Positions 7,706 through 15,676 of a stretch of 64,000 bases of DNA are shown here, in pieces. The stretch covers positions 1 through 64,000 of the forward strand of contig CAXXFD010000004.1 of the NCBI GenBank assembly GCA_963662905.2, given 5' to 3'. The notes under the pieces were generated by a model that saw nothing but the letters and a program-made list of their open reading frames with translations, was not told the DNA's origin and made no database searches. The position numbers were made by a program, and so were the translations under genes. Each line of letters opens with the position of its first letter. Position 1 is the first letter of the stretch. The stretch comes from G963662905 sp963662905. Lineage in GTDB: Bacteria; Bacteroidota; Bacteroidia; Bacteroidales; WRLA01.

Positions 7706-8770
7706 ATGAAACGGCATTTCCTCCGACCAATTATTGAAAAAAAAGTCTATATCCTGGCTGTGGCCATTCCGCTGCTGCTCATGACCATTTTGCTCCTTTT
7801 CGAGCAAAATGCCGGCGGTTCAAGCATCCATAGTCCGATGGATGCTTTGTGGTATTTTGTAGTCACTTTATCCACAGTAGGTTATGGAGATATGACGCCG
7901 GTAACAACGGGCGGAAGAATAATCGGTTTTATTCTGGTACTGAGCAGCTTTGGGTTGCTGGGCTACTGGATTGGCAATGTAACCTCCAACATCAACGAAT
8001 ATATGGAAAAGAAAAAGCTGGGATTTCTTGGAACAAAAATGGAAAACCACACCGTTATCATCGGTTGGGGCGATTTTGGGCATATGGTTGCTGATCAAAT
8101 TGTTAAAGCCGGGAACGAGCTGGCGGTAATTACCAATCAAAAAGAACAGGTTGATGTAATCCGGTCGTCCTTTGATGGTAAAAATGTTTTTGTGCTTTAT
8201 TCAGATTACAATCTTATGGATAATCTGAAGAAAGCCAATGTAGCCGAAGCCAGTTCGGTTTTCCTGAACTTTGACGACGATACCGAAGCGCTGGTATATT
8301 TCATTAATCTGCGCAGGCAGTTTCCAAAACCGAAGTATGTGGTTTCGGTTAATAATTCCGCTTTGAAACAGACATTCATCACGGCAGGCGTAACTTTTGC
8401 GGTTTCAAAAAATGAGATAGCGTCAAAACTGGTGGCCAGTTATATTTTTGAGCCTGATGTGGCTTATATCACCGAAGATTTGATGTCCACCGCAATAAAT
8501 GAGTTCGATTATGATATCCTTGAATATAAGGTTATCGAAGGCAATCCCTTTGTGGAAATGAATTATCTTGATGTTTTTATGGAACTGAAACGCGATTTCA
8601 ATTCCGTTGTGATCGGCATCAGCCGTTGCAAAGATGGTCATTATCAATTGCTCTACAACCCCAAGCGCAGCCTCAAAATCAATGTGGACGACTATATGAT
8701 TATTATTGCCAATGGGCTGGGCAAGAAGAAGATAGAAAAGGTATTTAAGGTTGGAGAGGGGCGGTTTTAG
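7706..8770 (+). CDS. Potassium channel with cytoplasmic RCK (TrkA-N) domain
   Basis: The 354-residue protein begins with a membrane helix (KVYILAVAIPLLLMTILLLF, about 12-31). A pore loop with the K+ selectivity filter TLSTVGYGD follows near 52-60, then a second helix (GGRIIGFILVLSSFGLLGYW). The cytoplasmic part is an RCK/TrkA-N domain with the Rossmann motif GWGDFG near 115, followed by a TrkA-C-like region at the C-terminus. The layout is that of a two-helix channel of the MthK/Kch type. The ligand that gates it is not evident. Confidence 0.92.
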   Translation: MKRHFLRPIIEKKVYILAVAIPLLLMTILLLFEQNAGGSSIHSPMDALWYFVVTLSTVGYGDMTPVTTGGRIIGFILVLSSFGLLGYWIGNVTSNINEYMEKKKLGFLGTKMENHTVIIGWGDFGHMVADQIVKAGNELAVITNQKEQVDVIRSSFDGKNVFVLYSDYNLMDNLKKANVAEASSVFLNFDDDTEALVYFINLRRQFPKPKYVVSVNNSALKQTFITAGVTFAVSKNEIASKLVASYIFEPDVAYITEDLMSTAINEFDYDILEYKVIEGNPFVEMNYLDVFMELKRDFNSVVIGISRCKDGHYQLLYNPKRSLKINVDDYMIIIANGLGKKKIEKVFKVGEGRF

Positions 8771-8802
8771 CTTTTCGGTTTCACAAATTGGATAATAGTT
8801 GA

Positions 8803-8985
8803 TCGTTACGAGGAAAAGGTTTTTACGCTTCAGTTAAATACAAAGGGTTTCTGAGCTTTGTTTCAAAATCAAAGCTGATTGATTACTACAAGCAAAAGTA
8901 TGGGGCAACTCAGGCATTTGGTCAAAGGATGTTTATTGACCCCGGTCAAGGAATGAAACTTATTCGGGAATTTTTTGAAGAATAA
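8803..8985 (+). pseudogene. Unrecognised gene remnant, C-terminal part
   Basis: An open frame without a usable start reads FYASVKYKGFLSFVSKSKLI, then DYYKQKYGATQAFGQRMFID and PGQGMKLIREFFEE with a stop. The composition looks protein-like. It is preceded by an in-frame TGA and sits just upstream of the decayed HigA-like gene, where a HigB-type toxin gene would be expected, but I do not recognise it as HigB. Confidence 0.35.
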
Positions 8986-9034
8986 AGAATGATATAACAG
9001 AAGAATCAGCAGAGACGGCCTTTTAACTGAAAGG

Positions 9035-9455
9035 ATGAATCAAAACAGTCTTGATTTTGATAAGCTTAAAGCAATTGTTTAAATAAGTCCAGAGCACAGA
9101 GTTTGGGGCAAAAGCAGGAGATTGAGTTGCTGGCGATAAATTTTTTAATGGAGAACTATCTGGAAACACATGCCAAGGAGCTGGTACCTGTTGGTGCTTT
9201 TCTGAGGAAATGTCTTGTTATTCTTAATATTCAGCAGAAGCGTTTTGCGGAATATATTGGTGTTCGATCTTCTAACCTCAATAAAATGCTCAAAGGAGAA
9301 CGTCCGATCAGTCACGAAATGGCGATAATATTGGAGATATCTTTGGAATTAAAGCTTCTTTGTGGCTTGAAGTGCAGACAAAAAATCAATTGAGCCAGAT
9401 CGTTAGCATTCGGAAAACATCAAGAAAGTATAGACTGAAGGATTTATTAGGTTAG
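9035..9455 (+). pseudogene. HigA-like Xre-family antitoxin, inactivated
   Basis: Restoring the frame gives MNQNSLDFDKLKAIV, a TAA stop at codon 16, ISPEHRVWG, then QKQEIELLAINFLMENYLET, LVPVGAFLRKCLVILNIQQK, the helix-turn-helix RFAEYIGVRSSNLNKMLKGE, and after a second break GDIFGIKASLWLEVQTKNQL to the end. This is the layout of HigA-type antitoxins with a C-terminal Xre HTH. Besides the stop, single-base deletions are inferred near 9105 and 9333. The longest open part (from a TTG at 9103) would encode a protein with a wrong C-terminus. An upstream remnant may be what is left of its partner. Confidence 0.7.
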
Positions 9456-9511
9456 ACGCAGGATAGTTGTTTTTTATTTCTTACTGGATTACTTTTGTGA
9501 AAAAATTGGAT

Positions 9512-9751
9512 ATGAGTACTGCAGAATTAAAAAATTCGATAATAAATTATCTTTCTTATATCGATGATGCAGCCTTCCTGACCCGAATCAAAGAAGCGCT
9601 GGTATCTAAAGTAAATAATGAAGGAGTTTATTATTTATCAGAATTTCAAAAAGAGCGGGTTTTTAAGGCTGAGGAAGAGCTGGCTTCAGGTTTAACCGTT
9701 TCGAATGATGATTTGGTGAAAGAAATTGATCAATGGCTGGCAGACAAATAA
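9512..9751 (+). CDS. Antitoxin of a RelE/ParE-type toxin-antitoxin pair
   Basis: A 79-residue acidic protein (MSTAELKNSIINYLSYIDDA ... LVKEIDQWLADK) whose end overlaps the toxin gene by 19 bases, the usual arrangement for type II toxin-antitoxin operons. Its length, helical character and EEELASG...EIDQWLADK tail are typical of antitoxins paired with ParE/RelE-like toxins in Bacteroidota. An upstream frame extends to 9467 but the ATG at 9512 gives the natural N-terminus. It should neutralise the toxin and repress its own promoter (family knowledge). Confidence 0.75.
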   Translation: MSTAELKNSIINYLSYIDDAAFLTRIKEALVSKVNNEGVYYLSEFQKERVFKAEEELASGLTVSNDDLVKEIDQWLADK

Positions 9752-10053
9752 TCTGGACAAATGCGGCCAGGCTTGATCTTTATGTATTGCTTGAATATTA
9801 TATCAAAAGAAATCGGTCAGCCACATATAGCATCAAGTTAAACAGGAAAATCCAACAAAGCATCAGGAAGCTATCAAGTTTTCCCGGTATTGGGAAACAG
9901 ACAGAAATCATTGGTGTCCGGATATTAATTATTGGATATTTGCAGATAATCTATAAGACAAAGGAAAAAGATATCATTATTTTAATGCTTTGGGACAGCA
10001 GGAGAAATCCTCATGATTTAGATATTGCCCAAAGCCTGCCTGAATCTGAATAA
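9733..10053 (+). CDS. RelE/ParE-family toxin
   Basis: The 106-residue basic protein has the RelE/ParE fold signature: IIWTNAARLDLYVLLEYYIK at the N-terminus, the helical region with SIRKLSSFPGIGKQTEIIGV, and the terminal strands LIIGYLQIIYKTKEKDIIIL and MLWDSRRNPHDL. Family members either cleave ribosome-bound mRNA or poison gyrase; the ARLDL...YY start is closer to ParE. The gene is intact and overlaps its antitoxin. A strong bidirectional terminator follows immediately. The adjacent HigA pseudogene shows that such modules have turned over here. Confidence 0.85.
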   Translation: MAGRQIIWTNAARLDLYVLLEYYIKRNRSATYSIKLNRKIQQSIRKLSSFPGIGKQTEIIGVRILIIGYLQIIYKTKEKDIIILMLWDSRRNPHDLDIAQSLPESE

Positions 10054-10060
10054 AAAACAA

Positions 10061-10083
10061 AAGCCCCGGAAAACCCGGGGCTT
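10061..10083. terminator. Bidirectional intrinsic terminator
   Basis: AAGCCCCGG and CCGGGGCTT form a 9-bp stem around a 5-base loop, between the converging toxin gene and the secreted-protein operon. An A-run precedes it (a T-run on the minus strand). Confidence 0.8.
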
Positions 10084-10090
10084 CTTACGC

Positions 10091-10912
10091 CTAAAAACCA
10101 AGATAAAGAACGTTATAGACGCCCGAGGCGTCGAGATACCCAAATGGAATCTGGGATTTCTTTATAGCATTGTCCATCGACAATTTCATGCTGTCAAAAT
10201 TATTGTAGCCTTCGATATTCCACGAACTGGCCGTAGTGTTGGGCACTTGCATCAGCAGTGTATAATACCAGTTTTGGTAAATGCAAATCCCCACCGGGAT
10301 ATAATTCTGCTGAAGATAGGGTTCAATATCCCGCGAAACGGCCTGCAAATCCAATTGCGATTCGATCAGCTGCCATGCTGTAACCTGCGTGTTTCCCTTA
10401 ATCGAAAGGAAATAAAAGCGGCCGTTTTCATCGGTGGTAATCCCAAGTGGCGTCAGCCCCTGGTTTTGGATAAGATCCGTAACGCCATTCGTGATGGCCT
10501 CAGCTCCCTCGAAAAAATCAACAGACCATGATTGCATCCGGAAAGCATCTGCTCCCAGGTACATGATTTCCAGGTAACCGTCGTAATATTGCAAACCGAC
10601 CGGAGTTACGGCTCCTGACATGTCCTGATTGATTTTTGTAGATAATTCGGGGTCGCTGAGGCTGTAGTCACGAAAGAAATAGTCCTGTGTGTCTGAATTT
10701 TGCTCCTCGTGATGCTCCGGTGTGTTTTTTGGTGTGTATTTATCTTTATCGGTATGAGGAACCGGTAATTTTTGCTGATTGGTATTTTCTTTTTTCTTGA
10801 GCAGATCGGATAAACCTCCCAAAGTTTGTGCCTCGGAAAGTGATGTCGCTCCAGTGAAAACCAGGATTAAAAAGAGAAAAAAAAGTGAATTAAATTTTAG
10901 ATGGTTGTTCAT
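10091..10912 (-). CDS. Exported protein of unknown function
   Basis: The 273-residue protein starts with a signal peptide (LKFNSLFFLFLILVFTGATS, cleavage near SEAQ). A Lys/Gln-rich linker follows, then a domain from about 90 with short repeating units such as PVGLQYYDGYLEIMYLGADA, PLGITTDENGRFYFLSIKG and PVGICIYQNWYYTLLMQVP, each ending in aromatic beta strands, and a final IPFGYLDASGVYNVLYLGF. I count four such units. I do not recognise the family. It is the last gene of a four-gene operon of exported proteins and ends at a shared terminator. Confidence 0.7.
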   Translation of the reverse strand: MNNHLKFNSLFFLFLILVFTGATSLSEAQTLGGLSDLLKKKENTNQQKLPVPHTDKDKYTPKNTPEHHEEQNSDTQDYFFRDYSLSDPELSTKINQDMSGAVTPVGLQYYDGYLEIMYLGADAFRMQSWSVDFFEGAEAITNGVTDLIQNQGLTPLGITTDENGRFYFLSIKGNTQVTAWQLIESQLDLQAVSRDIEPYLQQNYIPVGICIYQNWYYTLLMQVPNTTASSWNIEGYNNFDSMKLSMDNAIKKSQIPFGYLDASGVYNVLYLGF

Positions 10913-10923
10913 ATTTTTAGTTT

Positions 10924-11931
10924 TTATATGTCGTCACCGTTAAAATCTTTGGGTGTTGGGAGGAAAAGGTCGAATTTACCTTCAATATCACGGCCATTTA
11001 CATTCGCCTTAAAATACCCCTTTATCCTTCCACCGGGCCTATATTCTGTTATTGTCATAGTGCCACTGCCGGATCCTCTGATATCCAGTCCGTTAACTGT
11101 GCTTATGTCAAATTCTGCGCCACCGCTTCCGGTATATTTATATGTTCCGGTGCTTTTCTGATTGCGTAAATAAGCTTCCAACATTAAGCGCCCGCTATCA
11201 TCCAGGCCACGGATGCAGGTAACCGAATTCCATTTGATGGGATAGCTGCCGCTCTTGCTAAAATAATATGTGCCGTTGCGGTCGCTGCTGCTTATGGTTA
11301 CGTAATTATTGCTTTTATCGGCAGTATTGTTGTTTGTTGGCGTATTGCTGTTTTTCTTGCCGCCGCCTGAAAGGCCGCCCAAACCGCCCAAGCCTCCTGT
11401 GGGTTTATTATTGTTTTGCGCAGTGGCCTGTGTTATTGCAAATGAGTTTAAAACAGCATCTGCTTCATTTACACGTTGGTCAAATTGTGCCGTTGGAATT
11501 ACGGTAAACAATAGGTATCCAATCTGGTTTTTTACTGCCGAAAAGGTAACAATGGCTATTTCCATTCCGTCCATGGTATTGGTGTAAACGCCCATAATAC
11601 CGGGCAGTCCGTTCAGCTCATCTGCGCTCAGGGCGAGTTGGTTGGCGCCCTCGCCTTTCAGCCCTTCATCAAAGAGCCGGGCCATGGTTTGTGCGTCGAT
11701 GTCCATTCCTGCCTCAAAGCTTCGGATTTGAATCGCTATATTTCCATCAGCACTTGCCAGGTCGGAAATACGGTCAGTTCCATCCAAATACTGGCTTTGC
11801 GACCATCCGGAAGGAACATTGATTTTATAATTGTGTTCCGTATCGGTAAGCCATTGAGCCTGAGTGGTCGATATTCCAAAAAGAAAGATGCAAATAAAGC
11901 TTAAGAGCCTGATTTTTATTTTATATTTCAT
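10924..11931 (-). CDS. Exported protein, paralogous N-terminal domain with the next gene
   Basis: A 335-residue protein with signal peptide (IRLLSFICIFLFGISTTQAQ). Its N-terminal domain (about 26-165, starting WLTDTEHNYKINVPSGWSQS) is clearly related to the N-terminal domain of the protein encoded at 11938-13128 (YKFSINIPANWSQNSYMDGT). A Gly/Ser/Asn linker (TGGLGGLGGLSGGGKK) leads to a C-terminal beta-rich domain with GSGSGTMTITEYRPGGRIKG. The first domain resembles the DUF/PsbP-like domains that share an IxxPxxW start, but I cannot name the family. It sits six bases downstream of its paralogue. Confidence 0.7.
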   Translation of the reverse strand: MKYKIKIRLLSFICIFLFGISTTQAQWLTDTEHNYKINVPSGWSQSQYLDGTDRISDLASADGNIAIQIRSFEAGMDIDAQTMARLFDEGLKGEGANQLALSADELNGLPGIMGVYTNTMDGMEIAIVTFSAVKNQIGYLLFTVIPTAQFDQRVNEADAVLNSFAITQATAQNNNKPTGGLGGLGGLSGGGKKNSNTPTNNNTADKSNNYVTISSSDRNGTYYFSKSGSYPIKWNSVTCIRGLDDSGRLMLEAYLRNQKSTGTYKYTGSGGAEFDISTVNGLDIRGSGSGTMTITEYRPGGRIKGYFKANVNGRDIEGKFDLFLPTPKDFNGDDI

Positions 11932-11937
11932 AATGAA

Positions 11938-13128
11938 TTAATGCATGTTTTTTCTGAATATGAATGATAAACCTGTTTCTGTAGTTCGGTATAATTCAGT
12001 TCCTTTCATTTCGTATGTATCGCTTATTTTCCCTCCCTGGTGTGTCAACCGGAGGGTGTTCCCGTTTAATTTCCATGTGCCGCTGTTGCCGCCTTCATAG
12101 CCGGGAGAATCTTTGGGCTCGTATTTTTCGGTATAAGTTCCGTTTGCATTGATATCGATATAATGGTATCTAACCAACCTCTGTCCATCCGAACGACTGA
12201 TGAAATTATACCTTCCGGCAATGCTGTTTTGGTCACCGCCATTATTTTGCTGCGCAAGCACAGCAAAAGGGATGCTGCGCAGAGTTTTGCCGTTCATTTC
12301 AAAACGTACTTCATAAGAACCTTCAGGCCAGCCATTATTGGGCTTGCTCAGGCTGGCAACGCCAGTGCCTCCATTATCCGTAAAATTATATGCGTCGCGT
12401 GTAATCTGATGGTTTTGAGTAGTGTAAACCCAGCTAATGTACAGATCATTTTTAGTTTTGCCCTGATAATGGATTACTGCATTGATTTCAGGGCTGTTGG
12501 GCGTAAACTGAGTTGTGGGATTTATCGCTTCATTGGCATTGTTTGTCTGCTCACAGAGTTCTATTTTGTTGATCTTAAAAGCGGTGTTGAAGTTTTTCTT
12601 GCCATCCAGCCCTGATGGCGTTTTTTTCTTTTGAAAACCCTCGACAAGAAAGGACTGTGTGATTTTGCGTACTTCATCGGTTTTTTGTTCAAACATTGTT
12701 TCCGGGATGATAGCCGTAAGAACATAACCATAACCATTTTGTATAGTAAAAAATGAACTCATGCCCACTCTGTTGCCATTATAATTGGTTACATAAATGC
12801 CCTGCTTGCCGGGAATTCCGTTTGATGAGGTTTTGTTTTCCAGGCTTTCTTTTTGCGTTCCTGCCGGGAGATAGTTTTGTTCATAAACCTGTGTCAGGAG
12901 ATCAAGCGTCAGGCCATCCATGGATTTGAACGCGCGCAACTGTATGGCTGCATTTTCATCCGGACTGTAAAAATCATAAACCTTATCGGTGCCGTCCATA
13001 TAGGAATTCTGGCTCCAGTTGGCGGGAATATTGATTGAGAATTTGTACTGACTATCGCGCAGCTGGCCAAAGAGGGAAGCTGTGATGAATAGCAGGATTA
13101 AACAGATGAATAGATTTTTGCTTTTCAT
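11938..13128 (-). CDS. Exported three-domain protein, paralogous to both neighbours
   Basis: The 396-residue protein has a signal peptide (KNLFICLILLFITASLFGQ). Domain 1 (about 22-170) matches the N-terminal domain of the 10924-11931 product. Domain 2 (about 190-295, including SLSKPNNGWPEGSYEVRFEM) matches the lipoprotein encoded at 13185-13607 (SLSRPNNGWPAGKYAVDIMI). Domain 3 (about 303-396, SIAGRYNFISRSDG ... SGTWKLNGNTLRLTHQGG) looks like a lipocalin-like or DUF-type beta barrel. The protein thus joins modules found separately in its two neighbours. Confidence 0.75.
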   Translation of the reverse strand: MKSKNLFICLILLFITASLFGQLRDSQYKFSINIPANWSQNSYMDGTDKVYDFYSPDENAAIQLRAFKSMDGLTLDLLTQVYEQNYLPAGTQKESLENKTSSNGIPGKQGIYVTNYNGNRVGMSSFFTIQNGYGYVLTAIIPETMFEQKTDEVRKITQSFLVEGFQKKKTPSGLDGKKNFNTAFKINKIELCEQTNNANEAINPTTQFTPNSPEINAVIHYQGKTKNDLYISWVYTTQNHQITRDAYNFTDNGGTGVASLSKPNNGWPEGSYEVRFEMNGKTLRSIPFAVLAQQNNGGDQNSIAGRYNFISRSDGQRLVRYHYIDINANGTYTEKYEPKDSPGYEGGNSGTWKLNGNTLRLTHQGGKISDTYEMKGTELYRTTETGLSFIFRKNMH

Positions 13129-13184
13129 AATATTTTATTTTTAAAAACAGGCTCCTGTGTTGGTCAGGCACAGGAGCATCGAAT

Positions 13185-13607
13185 TTACCGCACTTCAAAC
13201 TCAATGGTTTGCAATGAGGATTTGTCCTCTCCGATCATAATATCTACTGCATACTTGCCTGCTGGCCATCCATTGTTGGGTCGGCTCAGGCTGCTATGTA
13301 GCTCCAGGTCGCTGCCTTCGTTGCCGGTATTCATGCTCACGGCATCGATAATGATGTCTTCCGAACCTTCAACATATTTCCAGGTGAAGCTTACAATGGT
13401 CTCAGGTGGTGCATAATGCAGTTGGCAGCTGCTGACTATCTGAGGGGAGTTTGGGTGAAAAACATCAACGTTTTGATCGCAAAGATTGCCCTCAAGCTGG
13501 TGGCAGGTCTGCAGATTATCAATGGATGCAGAAGAAAACTCCATATTGCAGCTTTGGAGCAGAAGAAGTGCGGCGATTGTGAATAGGGAAAGAATACTGT
13601 TTTTCAT
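13185..13607 (-). CDS. Small lipoprotein sharing a domain with the downstream gene
   Basis: A 140-residue protein with a lipoprotein signal ending LLLLQSC (Cys near 20). The rest is a single domain related to the middle domain of the 11938-13128 product, with the shared signature RPNNGWPAGKYAVDIMIGED. It has four extra cysteines (CHQ, LCD, SCQ), so disulfides are possible in the periplasm or outside. It is the first gene of the four-gene operon. Confidence 0.75.
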   Translation of the reverse strand: MKNSILSLFTIAALLLLQSCNMEFSSASIDNLQTCHQLEGNLCDQNVDVFHPNSPQIVSSCQLHYAPPETIVSFTWKYVEGSEDIIIDAVSMNTGNEGSDLELHSSLSRPNNGWPAGKYAVDIMIGEDKSSLQTIEFEVR

Positions 13608-14048
13608 CGGGTTGATATTTTGGTGTTTTTTTTATTAATGTTTGAACCAAATTACGAACAGCAAAGGCTTTGATCAAGTGCAGCTTGAAACATGTGGGAG
13701 GATTTTCCATAAGTGCCCGGGAAATGAGCATAAGTGTTCTTTGCCCTTAAATAAGCGGCTCTCAAAGAACCTGCTTTCGCATATAAATTGTAGAAACCAT
13801 GAACCTTGTCCGCCGGTAAAACCCGCTGTTTTTCCCGGAGGTATTGCTCAGCAAAAGCAAAGGCCGCCTGCAATAGCCAATAAGACCCTGACAACCAGGA
13901 CACAATCCAGGAAGCACCTTCCTTTTCCACAAACAAGACGCAGGGCAAACGCATTATAAATATTATACCATTCTTTGACAATCCTATTCCTATGCATTTC
14001 AAATTCATTGGTAATAAAGCTGTTAGCTGTCTAAATCCATTTCGGCTT

Positions 14049-14167
14049 CAATCCCAAAGGGATTGCATATCTATAAAAGGAAATATTAATTAAAGGTTCG
14101 ACCCCGGACGGGGTCGTATGTGGCGTTCTGTGGTAACTCTTTATACATATTTGACCGCTCTGCGGTC
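14049..14167. repeat. Cluster of three GC-rich hairpins with AT-rich spacers
   Basis: CAATCCC-AAA-GGGATTG at 14049-14065, CGACCCC-GGAC-GGGGTCG at 14099-14116 and GACCGC-TCT-GCGGTC at 14153-14167. Similar spacer words occur beside them (GCATATCTATAAA after the first, TTTATACATATTTG before the third). Such hairpin strings built on CCC/GGG stems are familiar in Bacteroidota intergenic regions (recollection). Confidence 0.7.
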
Positions 14168-14419
14168 TAAGCCGATTTATCTTTTTGCTTCATTTTCAGG
14201 CTATTGACGGTTCTTGTTAAGCTTATAACCTCTCTGGTTTTCGCAAATGAAGCAATTTGCTGCTTTGTGCTTTCAAACAGAAAAACCGCAATATATCAAT
14301 CTGACACAAGATGTAAGTTTTTTTCAAACGCAACAAATATCCAGCCTGACAAATATAGCTTGATCAAGATGCGTTTGCCCTGAAACAAAACGGCAGCGGG
14401 CATTCTCAAACAATAGCAT

Positions 14420-14427
14420 TATCTTTG
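14420..14427 (+). promoter_or_regulatory. Putative sdaA promoter -7 element
   Basis: TATCTTTG matches TAnnTTTG, 18 bases before the sdaA ATG. No good -33 TTTG is visible. Confidence 0.5.
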
Positions 14428-14445
14428 AACCCATAAAAAGAAACA

Positions 14446-15639
14446 ATGGAAACTATAAAAAAAATATACCGCATCGGTTATGGGCCATCGTCCAGCCACA
14501 CTATGGGGCCGCGTAAAGCTGCCGCATGGTTTCGCGATGCAAATCCCGGGGCAAAAAGGTTTACCGTAACTTTATTTGGCTCCCTTGCTGCAACCGGCAA
14601 AGGCCACTTCACCGATCAGGCCATCATTGAGGAAATTCAGCCAAAAAAATGTGAAATCATTTGGGAACCCACTACTTTTTTGCCTTTTCATCCCAACGCA
14701 CTGAAACTGGAAGCGCATGGAGAAAACGATCAGCTTTTGAGCGAGAAAACCTATTACAGTGTTGGCGGCGGAAAGGTTGTTACCGAAGGCGAAATCAGCA
14801 GGGAAGAGCACATTTATCCTATAAACAGCATGGCCGAAATCCTGGAAAAGACAGGCGATAACGGACGTATGCTGTGGGAATATGTTGAAGAATTTGAAGA
14901 AAACGATATTTGGGATTACCTGAACGAAGTGTGGAAAGTAATGCAGAAATCGGTAGTAGAAGGGCTGGAAGCTGAGGGCGTTTTGCCCGGCGGGCTAAAT
15001 CTGGCACGCAAAGCGGCACGCTATGAAGTACGCGCCAAAGGCTACCGCTCCAGTTTGAAACGACGCGGACTTGCTTTTGCTTATGCTTTGGCCGTTGCCG
15101 AGCAAAACGCTTCGGGTGGAAAAGTCGTAACTGCGCCAACCTGCGGCTCCTGCGGAGTAGTGCCCGGGCTGATGTATGTTTTAAAAAACCACTACAAAGA
15201 TTTCAGTGATAAAAAAATCCTGCGCGCTTTAGCTACCGCCGGACTGGTGGGCAATCTGGTAAAACAAAACGCCTCCATCAGCGGAGCAGAAGTAGGTTGC
15301 CAGGGCGAAATCGGAACGGCTTGCGCAATGGCTGCAGCTGCGGCCAATCAATTGTTTGGCGGCACAGCATTCCAGATCGAATATGCCGCCAGCATGGGCC
15401 TGGAACATTTCCTCGGGCTCACCTGCGACCCAGTCAAAGGACTGGTGCAAATCCCTTGTATCGAGCGCAATGCCTTTGCCGTGACCCGCGCCTTGGACGC
15501 CAATCTTTATGCCGCTCTCTCAGACGGGAAACATCACGTTAGTTTTGATAAGGTGGTAAAAGTAATGAACCAAACCGGGCACGATTTACCAAATATTTAT
15601 AAAGAAACTTCCCTCGGAGGATTGGCTACCTTTATGTAA
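14446..15639 (+). CDS. sdaA: L-serine ammonia-lyase, iron-sulfur type, single chain
   Basis: Deaminates L-serine to pyruvate and ammonia using an oxygen-sensitive 4Fe-4S cluster. The N-terminal GYGPSSSHTMGPRKAA (11-26) marks the beta domain, and TAPTCGSCGVVPGLMYVLKN in the alpha domain holds cluster cysteines. GLTCDPVKGLVQIPCIERNA near 325-344 holds another. The 397-residue length is somewhat short for the fused form but both domains are present. The next gene, 37 bases on, is an SDF-family symporter, which suggests coupled uptake and degradation of serine or a related amino acid (inference). Confidence 0.95.
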   Translation: METIKKIYRIGYGPSSSHTMGPRKAAAWFRDANPGAKRFTVTLFGSLAATGKGHFTDQAIIEEIQPKKCEIIWEPTTFLPFHPNALKLEAHGENDQLLSEKTYYSVGGGKVVTEGEISREEHIYPINSMAEILEKTGDNGRMLWEYVEEFEENDIWDYLNEVWKVMQKSVVEGLEAEGVLPGGLNLARKAARYEVRAKGYRSSLKRRGLAFAYALAVAEQNASGGKVVTAPTCGSCGVVPGLMYVLKNHYKDFSDKKILRALATAGLVGNLVKQNASISGAEVGCQGEIGTACAMAAAAANQLFGGTAFQIEYAASMGLEHFLGLTCDPVKGLVQIPCIERNAFAVTRALDANLYAALSDGKHHVSFDKVVKVMNQTGHDLPNIYKETSLGGLATFM

Positions 15640-15676
15640 GCCCCTTTTTTTTAAAAGAATACAAAACACAAGCATC

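Larger units (their letters stand above)
13608..14445. other. Long intergenic region without a convincing gene
   Basis: Frames of about 105-118 codons exist on both strands (for example minus strand 14008-13652) but their sequences look like translated noncoding DNA. Around 14049-14167 lies a cluster of three GC hairpins. A promoter-like TATCTTTG precedes sdaA at 14420-14427. Confidence 0.6.

Noticed and set aside
13642..14008. Overlapping frames on both strands of 105-118 codons
   Set aside because: Neither reads like a protein and there is no start context or homology that I recognise; kept as intergenic.
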